Source of the DNA: Lewinellaceae bacterium | GTDB taxonomy: Bacteria > Bacteroidota > Bacteroidia > Chitinophagales > Saprospiraceae | Assembly: GCA_016712415.1 (NCBI GenBank) | Contig: JADJRC010000016.1 | Location: 149,726-213,725, forward strand | Direction: 5' to 3' | DNA length: 64,000 nucleotides | In this document: piece after piece, positions 17,592 to 28,800 of the stretch | Position numbering within the stretch: position 1 is the stretch's first letter | Layout: each line of letters begins with the position of its first letter | The notes under the pieces: model-generated | Databases searched by the model: none | What the model was told of the DNA's origin: nothing | What the model saw: the letters and a program-made list of their open reading frames with translations, nothing else | Translations under genes and position numbers: made by a program

Positions 17592-19773
17592 GTGAAACAT
17601 TTGACCTTCCTTGCCATTCTGGCACCTGCCCTGCTGGCATCATGCCAGCAACAGACTACATCCGATCACAACACCAATGCTACCGTGCGACCGTCTTTAT
17701 TCCAACCGGATCACTTTACCGCTCCCCATCCGGAAAAAAAACCGAAAGAACTCATATCGGCTTCCGGCGACAAGCGCACCGACGATTATTACTGGCTCAA
17801 CGAACGGGAGAACCCTGCTGTAAAAGCCTATCTCGAATCTGAAAACCGCTATGCCGACTCCGTGCTCGCACCGGTGGCAGGGCTCAGGGAAAAACTGTTT
17901 GAAGAACTGAAGGCGCGGATCAAGGAAGACGACAGCAGTGTCCCCTATTTCAAAAACGGATACTGGTATATCGGGCGGTTTGAAAAAGGCAAGGAATACC
18001 AGATTTTCAGCCGTAAAAAAGGCACGCTCGATGCAACTGAAGAGATACTGGTCGATGTGAATGAACTGGCCAAAGGCAAGCCTTATTGCCAATTGGGCGG
18101 ACTCTCCGTCAGCCCCGACAATCGCATGCTGGCCTACGCTGTGGATTACTCCGGCCGAAACCTGTTCAAACTGTTCTTCAAAGACCTGTCCAATGGACAA
18201 ATCCTGCCGGATTCCTTCGATGTCGGCGGTTCCTTTGCCTGGGCAAATGATTCAAAAACGATCCTGTACGATACAAAAGACCCCGTCACACTGCGCAATG
18301 ACAAAATCTGGCGACACGTGCTGGGCGCCGACCACAAAAAGGACGTGTTGATGTACGAGGAAAAAGACGAGACCCAGTACGCATACCTGGGCAAGTCCAA
18401 GTCGGAGCGCTTTTTCTTTATCAACTCCGCCTATACCCAAACGGTAGAGGTGCATTATCTCGATGCCAACGACCCGACCGGCACATTCAAGTCTGTCCGT
18501 CCGCGTGAAAAAGACTTTTACTACACCCTTGAACACCTCGACGACAAATTTCTGATCCGCACGAACTGGGACGCGCCCAACTTCCGGATCATGGAAACGC
18601 CGGTAAGCGACCCGCGCCGGGAAAACTGGAAAGACGTATTGCCGCACCGCGACGATGTGCTGATCGACAACTTTACCGTGTTTAAGGATTACCTGGTGAC
18701 GGAAGAGCACAAGGGCGGCCTGGGCCAGTTACACGTCATCCGCTGGTCAGACAGGGCCGGCCACTACATCGAAACCGGTGAGCCGACCTACGGCTGCAAT
18801 ATCGACGCCAACCCCGAATTTGACACCAAAACCCTGCGCTATGGGTTCAATTCGATGAAAACGCCCTATACGGTGATCGATTACGACATGGAAACCCGCA
18901 AAGGCGAGGTGAAAAAAGTGGCCCCCGTGCTCGGCGGCTTCGATGCGAACAATTATCAAACCGAGTTTATCTGGGCAATCGCAGGCGACGGCGCCAAAGT
19001 GCCCATATCCCTGATGTACAAAAAAGGGCCTGAAACGCGACGGTACTGCGCCTTGCCACCTCACCGGATACGGCAGTTACGGCTCTTCGTACGATCCGTA
19101 CTTCAACCGCGACAAGATCAGCCTTGCCGACAGGGGCTTCGTTGTCGGGATTGCACACATTCGCGGCGGCATGGAAATGGGGTATAAATGGTACGAGGAA
19201 GGTAAAATGATGAAAAAGATGAATACGTTTACGGATTTCATCGACTGTGCGGAGTTTCTGGTCAGGGAAAAATATACGGCTTCCGATCGCCTGTTCGCCG
19301 AGGGACGCTCCGCCGGCGGCTTGCTGATGGGCGCTGTGGCGAACATGCGCCCCGATCTGTTCAAAGGCATTATTTCCGGCGTCCCCTTCGTGGATGTCCT
19401 CACGACCATGAGCGATGCCAGTATCCCGCTGACAACGGGCGAATACACCGAATGGGGCAACCCGGCGATAAAGGCTGAATACGACTACATGAAAAAGTAT
19501 TCTCCTTACGACAACCTGAAGCCGCAAAACTATCCGAACCTGTTGGTGCTCACCTCCTTTTCAGATTCCCAGGTACAATACTTCGAACCGGCCAAATACG
19601 TAGCCAAACTCCGCGACCTGAAGACGGATAAAAATGTGCTGTTGTTCAAAACCAACATGACCGGCTCGCACGGAGGCTCATCAGGTCGTTTCAGCAGACT
19701 GAAGGAGCGCGCGCTCGAGTATTCCTGGATGATGGGGTTGTTGGGCATGTCGGATGAAGCGATGAAGCAATAA
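17592..19773 (+). pseudogene. S9A oligopeptidase B-like lipoprotein, interrupted by one frameshift
   Basis: Two consecutive frames together encode a ~726-aa prolyl-oligopeptidase-family serine peptidase. A lipoprotein signal ends in LLASC (residues 14-18). The propeller begins near YYWLNERENPAVKAYLE. The shift lies at GGGCC (19026-19030): dropping one C turns the tail into a normal KRDGTAPCHLTGYGSYGSS strand that runs into ADRGFVVGIAHIRGG. The catalytic Ser (GRSAGG, near 19309), Asp (SFSDSQVQYFEP) and His (SHGGSSGRF) are all intact in the second frame. Since everything but one base is normal, a sequencing error is as likely as real inactivation. The oligopeptidase B motif set is clear. Confidence 0.9.
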
Positions 19774-19787
19774 GAAAATTTCGGGAC

Positions 19788-22700
19788 TTATCGGGGTGTA
19801 TTGGTCTGGGTGAAAACACCTGCAGCACCGTTGTTCACCCCGAACACTACCGCTGATTTACCGGCTATCCGTATTGTTTTGAGTCCGCGCACATCGCCCC
19901 TGATCTTCAAACCGCTTTTGGGGTAGGGTACAAAGTGGAACCCGCCCTTGCCGTCGCCCAGGAACAACTGGCCGTGGTTGCCGTCGAGGCTCCCGAATTT
20001 TACGCGGGCGTTGGTGCGATTGCCGGCCAGTATCAGGTCCGTTATGCCGTCGCCGTTTACATCGGAGGTGGCAATGGCCTGCACGGGCGCGATTTGGGCC
20101 TCTGCAGGCAGGTCGCGCCGCTCGAAATGCCCGTTGTTGTTTTCCAGCCAGATCGTTTCCAGTACGGCGGCATCGAGGCGCCCGGCCGACTTCATCTGTT
20201 CCGGGCTGAGAATGTCGGCTGCCTGTGCATCGGCATAATCCCGAAAATAGTTGAACTTCTTTCTCAGCACCGGCAATTGCCCGGTCAGGTCTTCCATAGA
20301 GGCCGCAGGGTATGATTTTCCCTGTACGAAATAGCAGATCAACGGATCGACGCTGCCGTTGTTGTCGAAGTCGCCAAACCAGATGTCGAGCGGCTCTTTC
20401 TCCTTTGTCCGCAGCTGCGTATTCTGTCCCAGGTTGCCGGCGATAAGGTCAATATCGCCGTCGCCGTCAAGGTCGGCAGCCTGCAAAGTATTCCACAAGC
20501 CGCTGGAAATAAAGGAGATATACTTATGGGACTGTTCACTGAACACCCCGTTTCGATTTTCAAAAAAACGGACAGGCGACCATTCGCCGGCTGTTACAAG
20601 GTCCGGATCGCCATCCTTGTCCAGGTCGGCAAAAACAGCCTGTGAGGCGATGCCGTCCTGCATACCCGCTGTTGCCGGGGGAATGAGGAACCGCCCGTCT
20701 TCCCTGAACCGGCCTTTCCCGTCGTTCAACAGCAACCTGCCCGGCGCTACATGTGGAAATTTGCCGGGAATAACACTGCCGCCGATAAAGAGGTCGACAT
20801 CCCGGTCGCCGTCTATATCCGCAGCGCGAACGCACGATGCAGGGTAGGGAAGGTTGGGAAGTGCATCTGAGGCCTTTGAAAAGTGGCCGTGTCTGTCGTT
20901 TATGTACAGCCTGTCGCGCAATTCAGGCGACTGCTCATCGTATTCGTAGCCGCCGGATGCCACATACAAATCCTGGTCGCCGTCGCCATCGGCGTCGAAA
21001 AAGCATGCATCAACGTCTTCGCACGCGGCATCGGCTTCAAAGGTTGAGGACAGTTTGAACGTTCCATTGCCTTTTTGCTGTAGCAATACCTGCCCTGCCT
21101 GCCCCTTGGCGCCGCCCATGAACACATCATCCAGCCCGTCTCCATTGAGGTCGGCGACTGCCAGCGCCGGCCCTTGCCGGGAATAAAACCAGGGTAACAG
21201 GCTCTGTCGTTTGAAGTCATTGTTCTCATTTTCAATGTGTTGAAAAGGAAGCGCTCCAGGTGTTTCTCTGTAAACAGGCTCGATTGAAGGCGCCCTGTAC
21301 ACATAACGTTGCCCGGCATCCCGGATGTTCAGGGTAAGCCTTTGGTTAGACCTGACCTGCTCCAGCACCTGTTTTTCATTGCCGGGCCAAACGACAACAA
21401 TCGAGTCGACCTGATCGATGGGACCAAGCCCGATGTGCAGGACCGGGTCCATGGAGGCCTGAAAGCCGCGTACCGGATTTTGCTCGAGGTAGAACTGCGT
21501 TCCACGGGTATAGGCGAAAACCTTTGTTCCGGTACCGGCAGGATTTTCCTTTCTGCCCAGCAGTTGGAAGCGAAGCCAGTGCTGATCCGGGTTTTCTCCG
21601 GCGTGGTTCTCGAGGATGTCGGCGTATTCATTGGTGTTGTTCAGCACCAGGTCGAGGTCGCCGTCGTTGTCCAGGTCGGCCCAGGCAGCGCTTTGAGTTA
21701 CGACCGGTTTCGACAGATTCCAGGCGGCGGTTTGGTTGGAGAACCGCAATCCGCCCTCATTTTTAAAAAAGTAATTCGGTTCGATGATCGGGGGCATCTT
21801 TTTCAGGTAGTCCTGGAAACCGATATTTTCCTCCCCGCGCTGTATACGCAGCACTTCATCAGCCGTAAATTTCAGGAAATCCATATTGGTGTGGTCGCGC
21901 GGGTAGCCGTTCGAGACAAACAGATCGCGCCGGCCGTCGTTGTCGAAGTCGAAGAACAGGGAGGCCCAGCTCCAGTCGGTGTTCGAGATTCCGGCGAGTT
22001 GGCCTACTTCGCTGAAGGTACCGTCGCCGTTGTTGTGCTGCAACATGTTGCGGCTGTACTGTTTATAAAAGCCGCTGCGGATCATCTGGTTTACCTTTTC
22101 AAAATTGTCGACCCCGGAGTGCATTTTTTGCAGGTGGTTGCCTTCCGGTAGCATATCCAGGCTGACGAGGTCGGGCAGACCGTCGCCATCGAAATCTGCC
22201 ACATCGCAGCCCATGGTAAAGAGGGAAGTGTGGTCGAATCGGGATTTCAACTCGTCGCGGAAAGTACCGTCGTGTTGGTTGATGAACAGGTAATCGGGCT
22301 CGTTGAAGTCGTTGCCGATAAAGATATCGGGCCAGCCGTCCATGTTGATGTCGCAGGTGGAAAGCCCGAGGCTGAAGGTGAGGACGTTGGAGGTAATACC
22401 TGCCTGTTCGGTAACGTTGGTGAAGCGACCCTGATCGTTGCGGAACAGTTTATTGGTAAAAGCAGGATTTTGTTTGTTTCTGATCTGGTATATGTCGAGC
22501 GAGCCGCGCGAGTATTCCACCGTGGAGTGGTTCATCAGGAACAGGTCGAGGTCGCCGTCCTTATCGTAATCGAAGAAGGATGCCTGGGTCGAATGTCCGG
22601 CGTCGTCGAGTCCGTAAGCAGCGGCATTTTCCTCAAACAGTACCTCGCCGGCATCGGAAATGCCTTTATTGATAAAAAGCAGGTTTTTTCGGAGCGCATC

Positions 22701-23105
22701 AAACGGGTAGCCGGCCCGGCAAATATACAGGTCGAGTTTGCCGTCGAGGTTGATATCGACGGTTGTGACGCCGGTGCACCAGCCCTCTTTGGCGGCAATA
22801 CCGGAGGCTAGTGTGGCATCCTCAAATTCAAGGCCTCCTTTGTTGAGGTATAGCCTGTTTTTGACCATGTTGCCGGTAAACACGAGGTCTTGCAGGCCGT
22901 CGTTGTTGAAATCGCCAACCGCCACACCGCCGCCGTTGTAGAAGTACTGGTATTTGAAAATATTGAAGGTTTCCTTCTCGATGACCAGGTTTCGGAAATC
23001 GATGCCTGTTTTGCTGCGCGGAACTTCGCTGAACATCGCGCCGGGAGACGATTTTTCACCGCAGGAAAAGACAATCAGAATCGAGAGCAGTAGAATGTGT
23101 TTCAT
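19788..23105 (-). CDS. Large FG-GAP/VCBS repeat lipoprotein with ASPIC/UnbV domain
   Basis: A 1105-aa predicted lipoprotein (lipobox around FSC, residues 13-15) built of many FG-GAP/VCBS beta-propeller repeats, each with a calcium-loop motif such as DFNNDGLQDLVF, DINLDGKLDLYI or DLNGDGLDDVFM. A central ASPIC/UnbV-like domain (~515-595, with VLHIGLGPIDQVDSIVVVWP) separates two propeller blocks. This is the CRTAC1-like architecture frequent in Bacteroidota, often near SusC/SusD genes. It lies downstream of susD on the same strand but beyond a terminator and the 34-bp repeat array, so it probably has its own promoter. Ligand unknown. Confidence 0.9.
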   Translation of the reverse strand: MKHILLLSILIVFSCGEKSSPGAMFSEVPRSKTGIDFRNLVIEKETFNIFKYQYFYNGGGVAVGDFNNDGLQDLVFTGNMVKNRLYLNKGGLEFEDATLASGIAAKEGWCTGVTTVDINLDGKLDLYICRAGYPFDALRKNLLFINKGISDAGEVLFEENAAAYGLDDAGHSTQASFFDYDKDGDLDLFLMNHSTVEYSRGSLDIYQIRNKQNPAFTNKLFRNDQGRFTNVTEQAGITSNVLTFSLGLSTCDINMDGWPDIFIGNDFNEPDYLFINQHDGTFRDELKSRFDHTSLFTMGCDVADFDGDGLPDLVSLDMLPEGNHLQKMHSGVDNFEKVNQMIRSGFYKQYSRNMLQHNNGDGTFSEVGQLAGISNTDWSWASLFFDFDNDGRRDLFVSNGYPRDHTNMDFLKFTADEVLRIQRGEENIGFQDYLKKMPPIIEPNYFFKNEGGLRFSNQTAAWNLSKPVVTQSAAWADLDNDGDLDLVLNNTNEYADILENHAGENPDQHWLRFQLLGRKENPAGTGTKVFAYTRGTQFYLEQNPVRGFQASMDPVLHIGLGPIDQVDSIVVVWPGNEKQVLEQVRSNQRLTLNIRDAGQRYVYRAPSIEPVYRETPGALPFQHIENENNDFKRQSLLPWFYSRQGPALAVADLNGDGLDDVFMGGAKGQAGQVLLQQKGNGTFKLSSTFEADAACEDVDACFFDADGDGDQDLYVASGGYEYDEQSPELRDRLYINDRHGHFSKASDALPNLPYPASCVRAADIDGDRDVDLFIGGSVIPGKFPHVAPGRLLLNDGKGRFREDGRFLIPPATAGMQDGIASQAVFADLDKDGDPDLVTAGEWSPVRFFENRNGVFSEQSHKYISFISSGLWNTLQAADLDGDGDIDLIAGNLGQNTQLRTKEKEPLDIWFGDFDNNGSVDPLICYFVQGKSYPAASMEDLTGQLPVLRKKFNYFRDYADAQAADILSPEQMKSAGRLDAAVLETIWLENNNGHFERRDLPAEAQIAPVQAIATSDVNGDGITDLILAGNRTNARVKFGSLDGNHGQLFLGDGKGGFHFVPYPKSGLKIRGDVRGLKTIRIAGKSAVVFGVNNGAAGVFTQTNTPR

Positions 23106-23112
23106 GATTCGG

Positions 23113-23120
23113 CAAAGGTA
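23113..23120 (-). promoter_or_regulatory. Probable -7 box giving a near-leaderless FG-GAP transcript
   Basis: The minus strand reads TACCTTTG, a full TAnnTTTG match, ending only 7 bases before the ATG at 23105. If used, transcription would start at or next to the start codon. The -33 region falls in the first units of the 34-bp array and lacks a clean TTG. Confidence 0.45.
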
Positions 23121-23909
23121 GACAGGGTTTACAGGAGGTTTTCAGACGGGATTTACAGGGTTTACAGGAGGTTTTCAGACAGGATTTACAGGTTTTTACA
23201 GGAGGTTTTCAGACAGGATTTACAGGTTTTTACAGGAGGTTTTCAGACAGGATTTACAGGATTTTACAGGAGGTTTTCAGACAGGATTTACAGGTTTTTA
23301 CAGGAGGTTTTCAGACAGGATTTACAGGTTTTTACAGGAGGTTTTCAGACAGGATTTACAGGTTTTTACAGGAGGTTTTCAGACAGGATTTACAGGTTTT
23401 TACAGGAGGTTTTCAGGCAGGATTTACAGGTTTTTACAGGAGGTTTTCAGACAGGATTTACAGGTTGTTACAGGAGGATCTCAGTCAGGGTTTACTGGTT
23501 ATTACAAGAGGTTTTCAGGCAGGATTTCAGGTTTTACAGGAGGTTTTCAGGCAGGATTTACAGGTTTTTACAGGAGGTTTTCAGACAGGATTTACAGGTT
23601 TTTACAGGAGGTTTTCAGACAGGATTTACAGGTTTTTACAGGAGGTTTTCAGACGGGATTTACAGGGTTTACAGGAGGTTTTCAGACAGGATTTACAGGT
23701 TTTTACAGGAGGTTTTCAGACAGGATTTACAGGTTTTTACAGGAGGTTTTCAGGCAGGATTTACAGGTTTTTACAGGAGGTTTTCAGACGGATTTAGGTT
23801 TTACAGGAGGTTTTCAGGCAGGATTTACAGGTTTTTACAGGAGGTTTTCAGACGGGATTTACAGTTTTTACAGGAGGTTTTCAGACAGGATTTACAGGAT
23901 CAACAGGAT
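23121..23909. repeat. 34-bp tandem repeat array (~23 units)
   Basis: About 23 head-to-tail copies of a 34-bp unit containing AGGAGGTTTTCAGACAGG followed by ATTTACAGG and a T-rich stretch. Most units differ by one or two bases (GACAGG/GACGGG/GGCAGG); a few are a base or more shorter. There are no spacers, so it is not a CRISPR. The unit has no stop on the + strand in any frame, which makes a spurious 327-codon frame. The array lies between the FG-GAP gene and susD; an inverted partial copy follows at 23964-23992. Confidence 0.93.
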
Positions 23910-23963
23910 AATTTCCATATTATAACCACTTTAAACAAACTGGAATTTGTTCTGCAACAAACT

Positions 23964-23992
23964 TGTAAACCCTGTAAATCCTGTCTGAAAAC
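23964..23992. repeat. Inverted partial copy of the 34-bp unit
   Basis: These 29 bases are the reverse complement of one array unit (from GTTTTCAGACAGG through the GGGTTTACA variant). A shorter related piece (CATCCTGTCAGAC) follows at 24001-24013. Together with the array this could form a long hairpin. Confidence 0.8.
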
Positions 23993-24014
23993 TACTTGTT
24001 CATCCTGTCAGACG

Positions 24015-24046
24015 AAAAAGCCTGCCTGCACAACAGGCAGGCAGGC
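24015..24046 (-). terminator. Intrinsic terminator downstream of susD
   Basis: On the minus strand a GCCTGCCTG/CAGGCAGGC stem (arms 24034-24042 and 24020-24028) is followed by five Ts (24015-24019). It lies about 40 bp after the susD stop and separates the susCD transcript from the repeat array and the FG-GAP gene. Confidence 0.8.
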
Positions 24047-24082
24047 GCAATCCACTATACAAAATCGTAGAAGTTCCTAAGA

Positions 24083-25645
24083 TTAATCGACATCCCACCA
24101 AAGGCTGGTGCCGCCGTTGTCAGGACCACCAAGGCATTGTACGGCTTTGGTGACTTCTTCCTTGTTGGTGCGGTATTCGGGCGCAGGCATATTGATGCGC
24201 TTGATTCCGGCCTGGGTGTTGATCTTGCCGGCGCTGTTGTTCACCAGAACAGGATAGAGTCGCGGAAAACCGGTACGCCGGTATTCAGACCATGCTTCCT
24301 GTCCGTCGGGGTACATGGATATCCACTTCTGGGTGATGATCTGCTCCAGTTTGGCTTCCTGGCTGGCTGCGTCGTTCCATTTTACGTCGACGTTGCCTGC
24401 AGGGCCGGCGTTATTACCGGCGTTGACCGGATCGACATACGGTGCGGGAAGGGTTGTGCCGGCAATATAGGTTGCCGCACTGCCGAGTCCGTACTGGTCG
24501 AACGATACCTGAATGCCCTGCTCATAAAGGCTTTGCGCTGTGCCGCCCATATTCCAGCCGCGCAATGCGCCTTCGGCACGCAGGAAGAACACCTCGGCGG
24601 CGGTCATGAGTTGCACTTTGCCAAGATCAACGAGGGCGGAAAATCCTTCGTAATCCGATTTTGAAGCGATAGCAATACCCTGCCGGATGCCTTTGAACTG
24701 GCCGGGCACGATGAGCGATGATTCGAAGTACCTGGGCAGACGCGGGTCGTTGTAGCCGGTCAGGATTGATTCCATCGGTGCGCCCATGCGGATGTCGTTC
24801 CAGGCGTTGTCCATTACATTGAGCGGGTGCGTGGTGCCGTCAGCACTGGTCACGAGGAAGTTGCCGTCGTTGGACGTAATCACACCCAGCGGATGGGCCA
24901 TGGATTTTTCTCCTTCCGTTTTGGCGCGTGCGGCGTCTACCTTGGAAATCCGAACAGCGAGGCGCAGACGCAGCGAGTTGGCAAACTGCACCCATTTGGT
25001 GATATCGCCGCTGTATACGAGATCGAACTTGGTGAAATTCGCAGTGGCATTGGCATCGTTCACCAGTGGCGTCAGCGTCGTAATGGCGGCATCCAGGTCT
25101 TTGAAAAACAGGTCGTAGGCCACCTCCTGGCAATCGTATGCCACACCTCCGTTGGCCGTCAGTACGCCGTAGCTGGAGTAAATGATCGGACCGTAGATAT
25201 CGCTCACACGGTGCATGGCTGCGACACGGCAAATCTTGGCCCAGGCGTTGAATTCCGGAAAATTGGTACCGGCCTTGCGGTCTACCGACGCGAGCGGCGC
25301 CATGACACTCTGATAGGCAACATTCCATGGCCATTCGTTCCATCCATCCACGAGGTCGTAGGTCATGTTGTTCGAGTTGCCCTGGAACGGCGTGGGCGGC
25401 ATCATATAACCGGAATATACATCGCCGATCAGGTTTTGCTGCAATTGCGTAACCCATGCCGGAGAGTAGGAATAAATGTTTTGCAGCACCTGCTTGAACT
25501 CCTCGCCGACCGGCAACTGCTCGTCGGTAGCCGCGTACGGGTCGCGGTTTATTTCTTCAAAATCCTTGGTGCAACTCTGGAAGGTAAACAGACCGGCTGC
25601 TACCAACACAATTGCGCTCAGGAAAAGTATTGTTTTATTTTTCAT
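24083..25645 (-). CDS. SusD/RagB-family nutrient-binding outer-membrane lipoprotein
   Basis: Surface lipoprotein that, with its SusC partner, captures and imports a nutrient. I chose the start giving MKNKTILFLSAIV (520 aa), because a signal peptide and lipobox (FQSC) follow at once; an upstream in-frame start would add nine residues before it. The helical TPR-like SusD fold is suggested by NRDPYAATDEQLP, WVTQLQQNLIGDVYSGY and a C-terminal YPDGQEAWSEYRRTGFPRLYP block, typical of the SusD-like group. It follows susC after 224 bp, wider than usual for such pairs, and is closed by a terminator. Confidence 0.93.
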   Translation of the reverse strand: MKNKTILFLSAIVLVAAGLFTFQSCTKDFEEINRDPYAATDEQLPVGEEFKQVLQNIYSYSPAWVTQLQQNLIGDVYSGYMMPPTPFQGNSNNMTYDLVDGWNEWPWNVAYQSVMAPLASVDRKAGTNFPEFNAWAKICRVAAMHRVSDIYGPIIYSSYGVLTANGGVAYDCQEVAYDLFFKDLDAAITTLTPLVNDANATANFTKFDLVYSGDITKWVQFANSLRLRLAVRISKVDAARAKTEGEKSMAHPLGVITSNDGNFLVTSADGTTHPLNVMDNAWNDIRMGAPMESILTGYNDPRLPRYFESSLIVPGQFKGIRQGIAIASKSDYEGFSALVDLGKVQLMTAAEVFFLRAEGALRGWNMGGTAQSLYEQGIQVSFDQYGLGSAATYIAGTTLPAPYVDPVNAGNNAGPAGNVDVKWNDAASQEAKLEQIITQKWISMYPDGQEAWSEYRRTGFPRLYPVLVNNSAGKINTQAGIKRINMPAPEYRTNKEEVTKAVQCLGGPDNGGTSLWWDVD

Positions 25646-25677
25646 TGTATTGATCAATTTTGTGAAAATCAATTTAG

Positions 25678-25868
25678 TGAATATTCATCATTCATCATTG
25701 TCGGCATTATACTCAAAGTTAGTTGGTTTGCGAAAGTAAATCCCAACAACACATTGATTTTCAATGCACTGGAATTCCATAAATTCGGAAAATTCCGGTA
25801 TAAAATCATGCGTTCGTCTTCGGGAGTGTTCCTGCAATCCTAACAATGAAACAATGCCCGGCAATGAC
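25678..25868. repeat. susC-susD gap with short direct repeats
   Basis: This gap contains ATTCATC heptamers (25682-25698) and an ACAATGAAACAATG-type repeat (25845-25858). The first matches the heptamers after ftsZ and before the araC-like gene; the second matches the arms of the inverted repeat at 45.4-45.7 kb. I see no gene or terminator in it. Confidence 0.55.
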
Positions 25869-25869
25869 A

Positions 25870-28800
25870 TCAAAACGTAAACCCTAGATTCAGACCGTAA
25901 CTGCGTACAGCCGGTGCACTGAATACATCCACCCCTTGCAGACCGGTTCCTGTCGCCATGGCAATATCCGGATCGAACGGCGCGTCATTTTTAAAGTAGA
26001 TCAGGTTGCGGGCCACAAACGACAAACGAAGTCCGGCTCCTTTGCTGATCCTGCTGGTGAACGATTTCGGGAAGCTGTATCCAACCGTAAGTTCACGCAG
26101 CCGGACGCTGGTGCCATTGTAAATATACGCTTCTGTAATACCATCGCGCCCACCAACGGCCACATAATATTTTTCAGCGTCAAGTGTGCCGTTGTAGGCG
26201 GTGCCGTCTTCCAGTACTGCCGGAACGCGCACGCCACCTGCATCACGTGCGTCGGAAGTAGCCTGCGATACGCCAAAACGGTCGATCACGGCCTGCGTCA
26301 CCGACATCACTTCGCCGCCGAAGCGGCCGTCGATCAGGAAGCCTACGGAGAAGTTGCCGAAGGTGATGTTGTTGTTCCATCCCAGGGTGAAATCGGGAGC
26401 CGGATTGCCCAGCACAGTATCGGCGCCTGCCTGCGGGATACCATCTGCACTGACAACGATGTTGCCGTTGAGGTAGCGGAAGCCTTTTCCGCCGATCTCG
26501 CCGAACGGATAACCTTCGCGGATCACCATATCGTAGTTGTTTACCCCGCCGTCTGTGAGGGTGTACACTCCGTCTGCGAGCAGCGGTGTGAGTTCCAGTA
26601 CCTCATTCTTGTTTGTCGTAAAATTGAAATTAGTCGACCATTCCAGTTTCTGGGTCCGTACCGGCACGAACGATAGCGTTGCTTCTATGCCTTTGTTCTG
26701 AATGTCGCCTGCATTGATCACAAAAGCCGAAAGTCCGCTGCCCAGCGGTGCGCCAACCTGGATGCGCTGGTTGGTTGTGTTGGTTTTATACCAGGTCAGG
26801 TCGAGGCCTACGCGGTTGTTCCAGAAGCGCACATCGGCGCCAAATTCCAGTGATTTCGACAATTCCGGTTTCAACTCCTCACCCGGCAGCGAACCGATCG
26901 AGTTTTGCACCACGCCGCCGGGAATGAGACTGTTCAGGCGGTAAGTATCGTACGGGTTTACACCGTTGCCCACTTCTGCATAGGAAGCGCGCACTTTGGC
27001 GAAACTTACGCCGCGTATGGTAAACATCTCAGAGAGTATACCTGATATGCCGACCGACGGGTAGAAGAACGAGGTCGAGCTCGTATAGGCCAGGGTCGAC
27101 GACCAGTCGTTGCGTCCCGTTACGTCGAGATAAACCATGTTTTTGTAGCCCAGCGAGAGGCTGCCGAATACCGATTGCAGCTGCGAGCGTACCGGCTGGC
27201 TTTGTTGAATGTTGCCGGGTTGAATGATATTCTGCAGGATGAAAATATTGGCGTACCGAAGGCCGGGGCCCTTAGAATCAGCGTACTCGGAAAGTACTTT
27301 TACATCATTGATGCTCGATCCCAGCGTAAGGCCCGCGCTGAGGTTATTAAAGTCTTTTTTAAGGTTCAGGAGTACGTCGCCGTATTTAACGGTGCCTTCG
27401 CTGCGGTTCATCACAAAGCGGCCGTTCGGGTCGGCCAGCGTCGGCTCTGTGCCTGCGTAGGCGTGCTGTTCAAACTGGTCGTAGGTCTTGTCCAGGTTGC
27501 CGCGGAACTGCAGGTTGGCCCAATCTGTAAGTTTAAGGCCGACGGTTACAGTGCCGTAGAAGCGGTTGCGCAGGTCGAAATTCGGGTTGCGGTTCAGGAT
27601 CCAGTAGGGGTTCTGCCAGTCATCGCGGCTGCCCACCCAGTTCTGGAGGTAGAGTTTGCTGGCGTCGTCGAACTGTTCAAAATTGGCGCCGCTGTAGTCT
27701 GCCCAGTTTTCACTGCGCGGGAAGAGGTACAGGCCCGTGAGCGGGTTGAAGTACAGTCCCTGCGCATTGCGGTTGTCGCCGCGCTGGTTGGTGTAGTTCA
27801 GGTTGGCGCTCAGGCTCAGGCGACCGTCGAGGAATTCCGCCGTTTCGCGCAGCGTCAGGTTGTGGCGCTTGAGTTCGCTGGTCGGAATGATGCCCTTGGA
27901 GGTCGTGTTGGCGTAGGAAAAATAGGTTTGCGCCACCTTGTTACCTCCGGTCAGGCCGATCGAATTGATGTAGGTTGTTCCCGTCTGGAAAAAATCCTTG
28001 ACATGATCGTTCGAGCTTGCCTTGTCGCCCCAGCTGAAATTTTCGTTTGGCCGCGATCCGTAGTTAAACTGTAGCTCGGGCGTCAGGGTGGGCGATTCAA
28101 AGGTCACATTGGAGGAGAAATCGATTTTGGTCTGGCCGTCTTTGCCTTTTTTAGTGGTCACCAGAATCACGCCGTTGGCGGCCTGACTGCCGTACAGGGC
28201 TGCTGCGGATGCGCCTTTCAGCACGGTCATACTCTCGATATCCTCCGGGTTGAGGTTGGAAATGGCATCGCCGCCGTCGCGACCAACGTTTCCGCTGTTG
28301 CCCGATTGTCCCCAGATATCGCCCGGTTGGGCAGGGGAGTAGTTGAACATCGGTACGCCGTCGATCACGTACAATACGTTGTTGTCGCGGGTCGATTTCT
28401 GACCGCGCATCACCACGCGCGTGGAGCCGCCGACACCCGAACCGCTGCGGTTGATCTGCAAACCGGCGGTTCTGCCCGACAGTGAGTTGATCACGTTGGC
28501 GTCTTTAACGCGGGTGAGGTCGCCGCTGCTGATCTCCTGTGCGCCGTAGGTAAGCGACTTTTTCTCCCGGGAAATACCCAGGGCAGTCACCACGACTTCA
28601 TCAAGTTCGACACCGGCTGTCAGCATCACATCGACAGTAGTGCTGCCGTTCAGTGCGACGGTTTTCGACTGGTAGCCGGTGTAGGAGATTACGATAGAGC
28701 CGTTCATGTCGCTGACACTGATGCGGTAGTTGCCGTCGATGTCGGTTACAGCCCCGCTGCGGGAGCCGACTTCGGCCACCGTAACACCCACAAGGGCTTC

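Noticed and set aside
23121..23909. CRISPR array
   Set aside because: Units are directly tandem with no spacers, and there are no cas genes.
23097..24080. A 327-codon + strand frame with FYRRFSD/FLQEVFR-like repeats
   Set aside because: The 34-bp repeat unit has no stop in any + frame, so a long open frame arises automatically. It begins with a GTG inside another gene and has no independent gene features.
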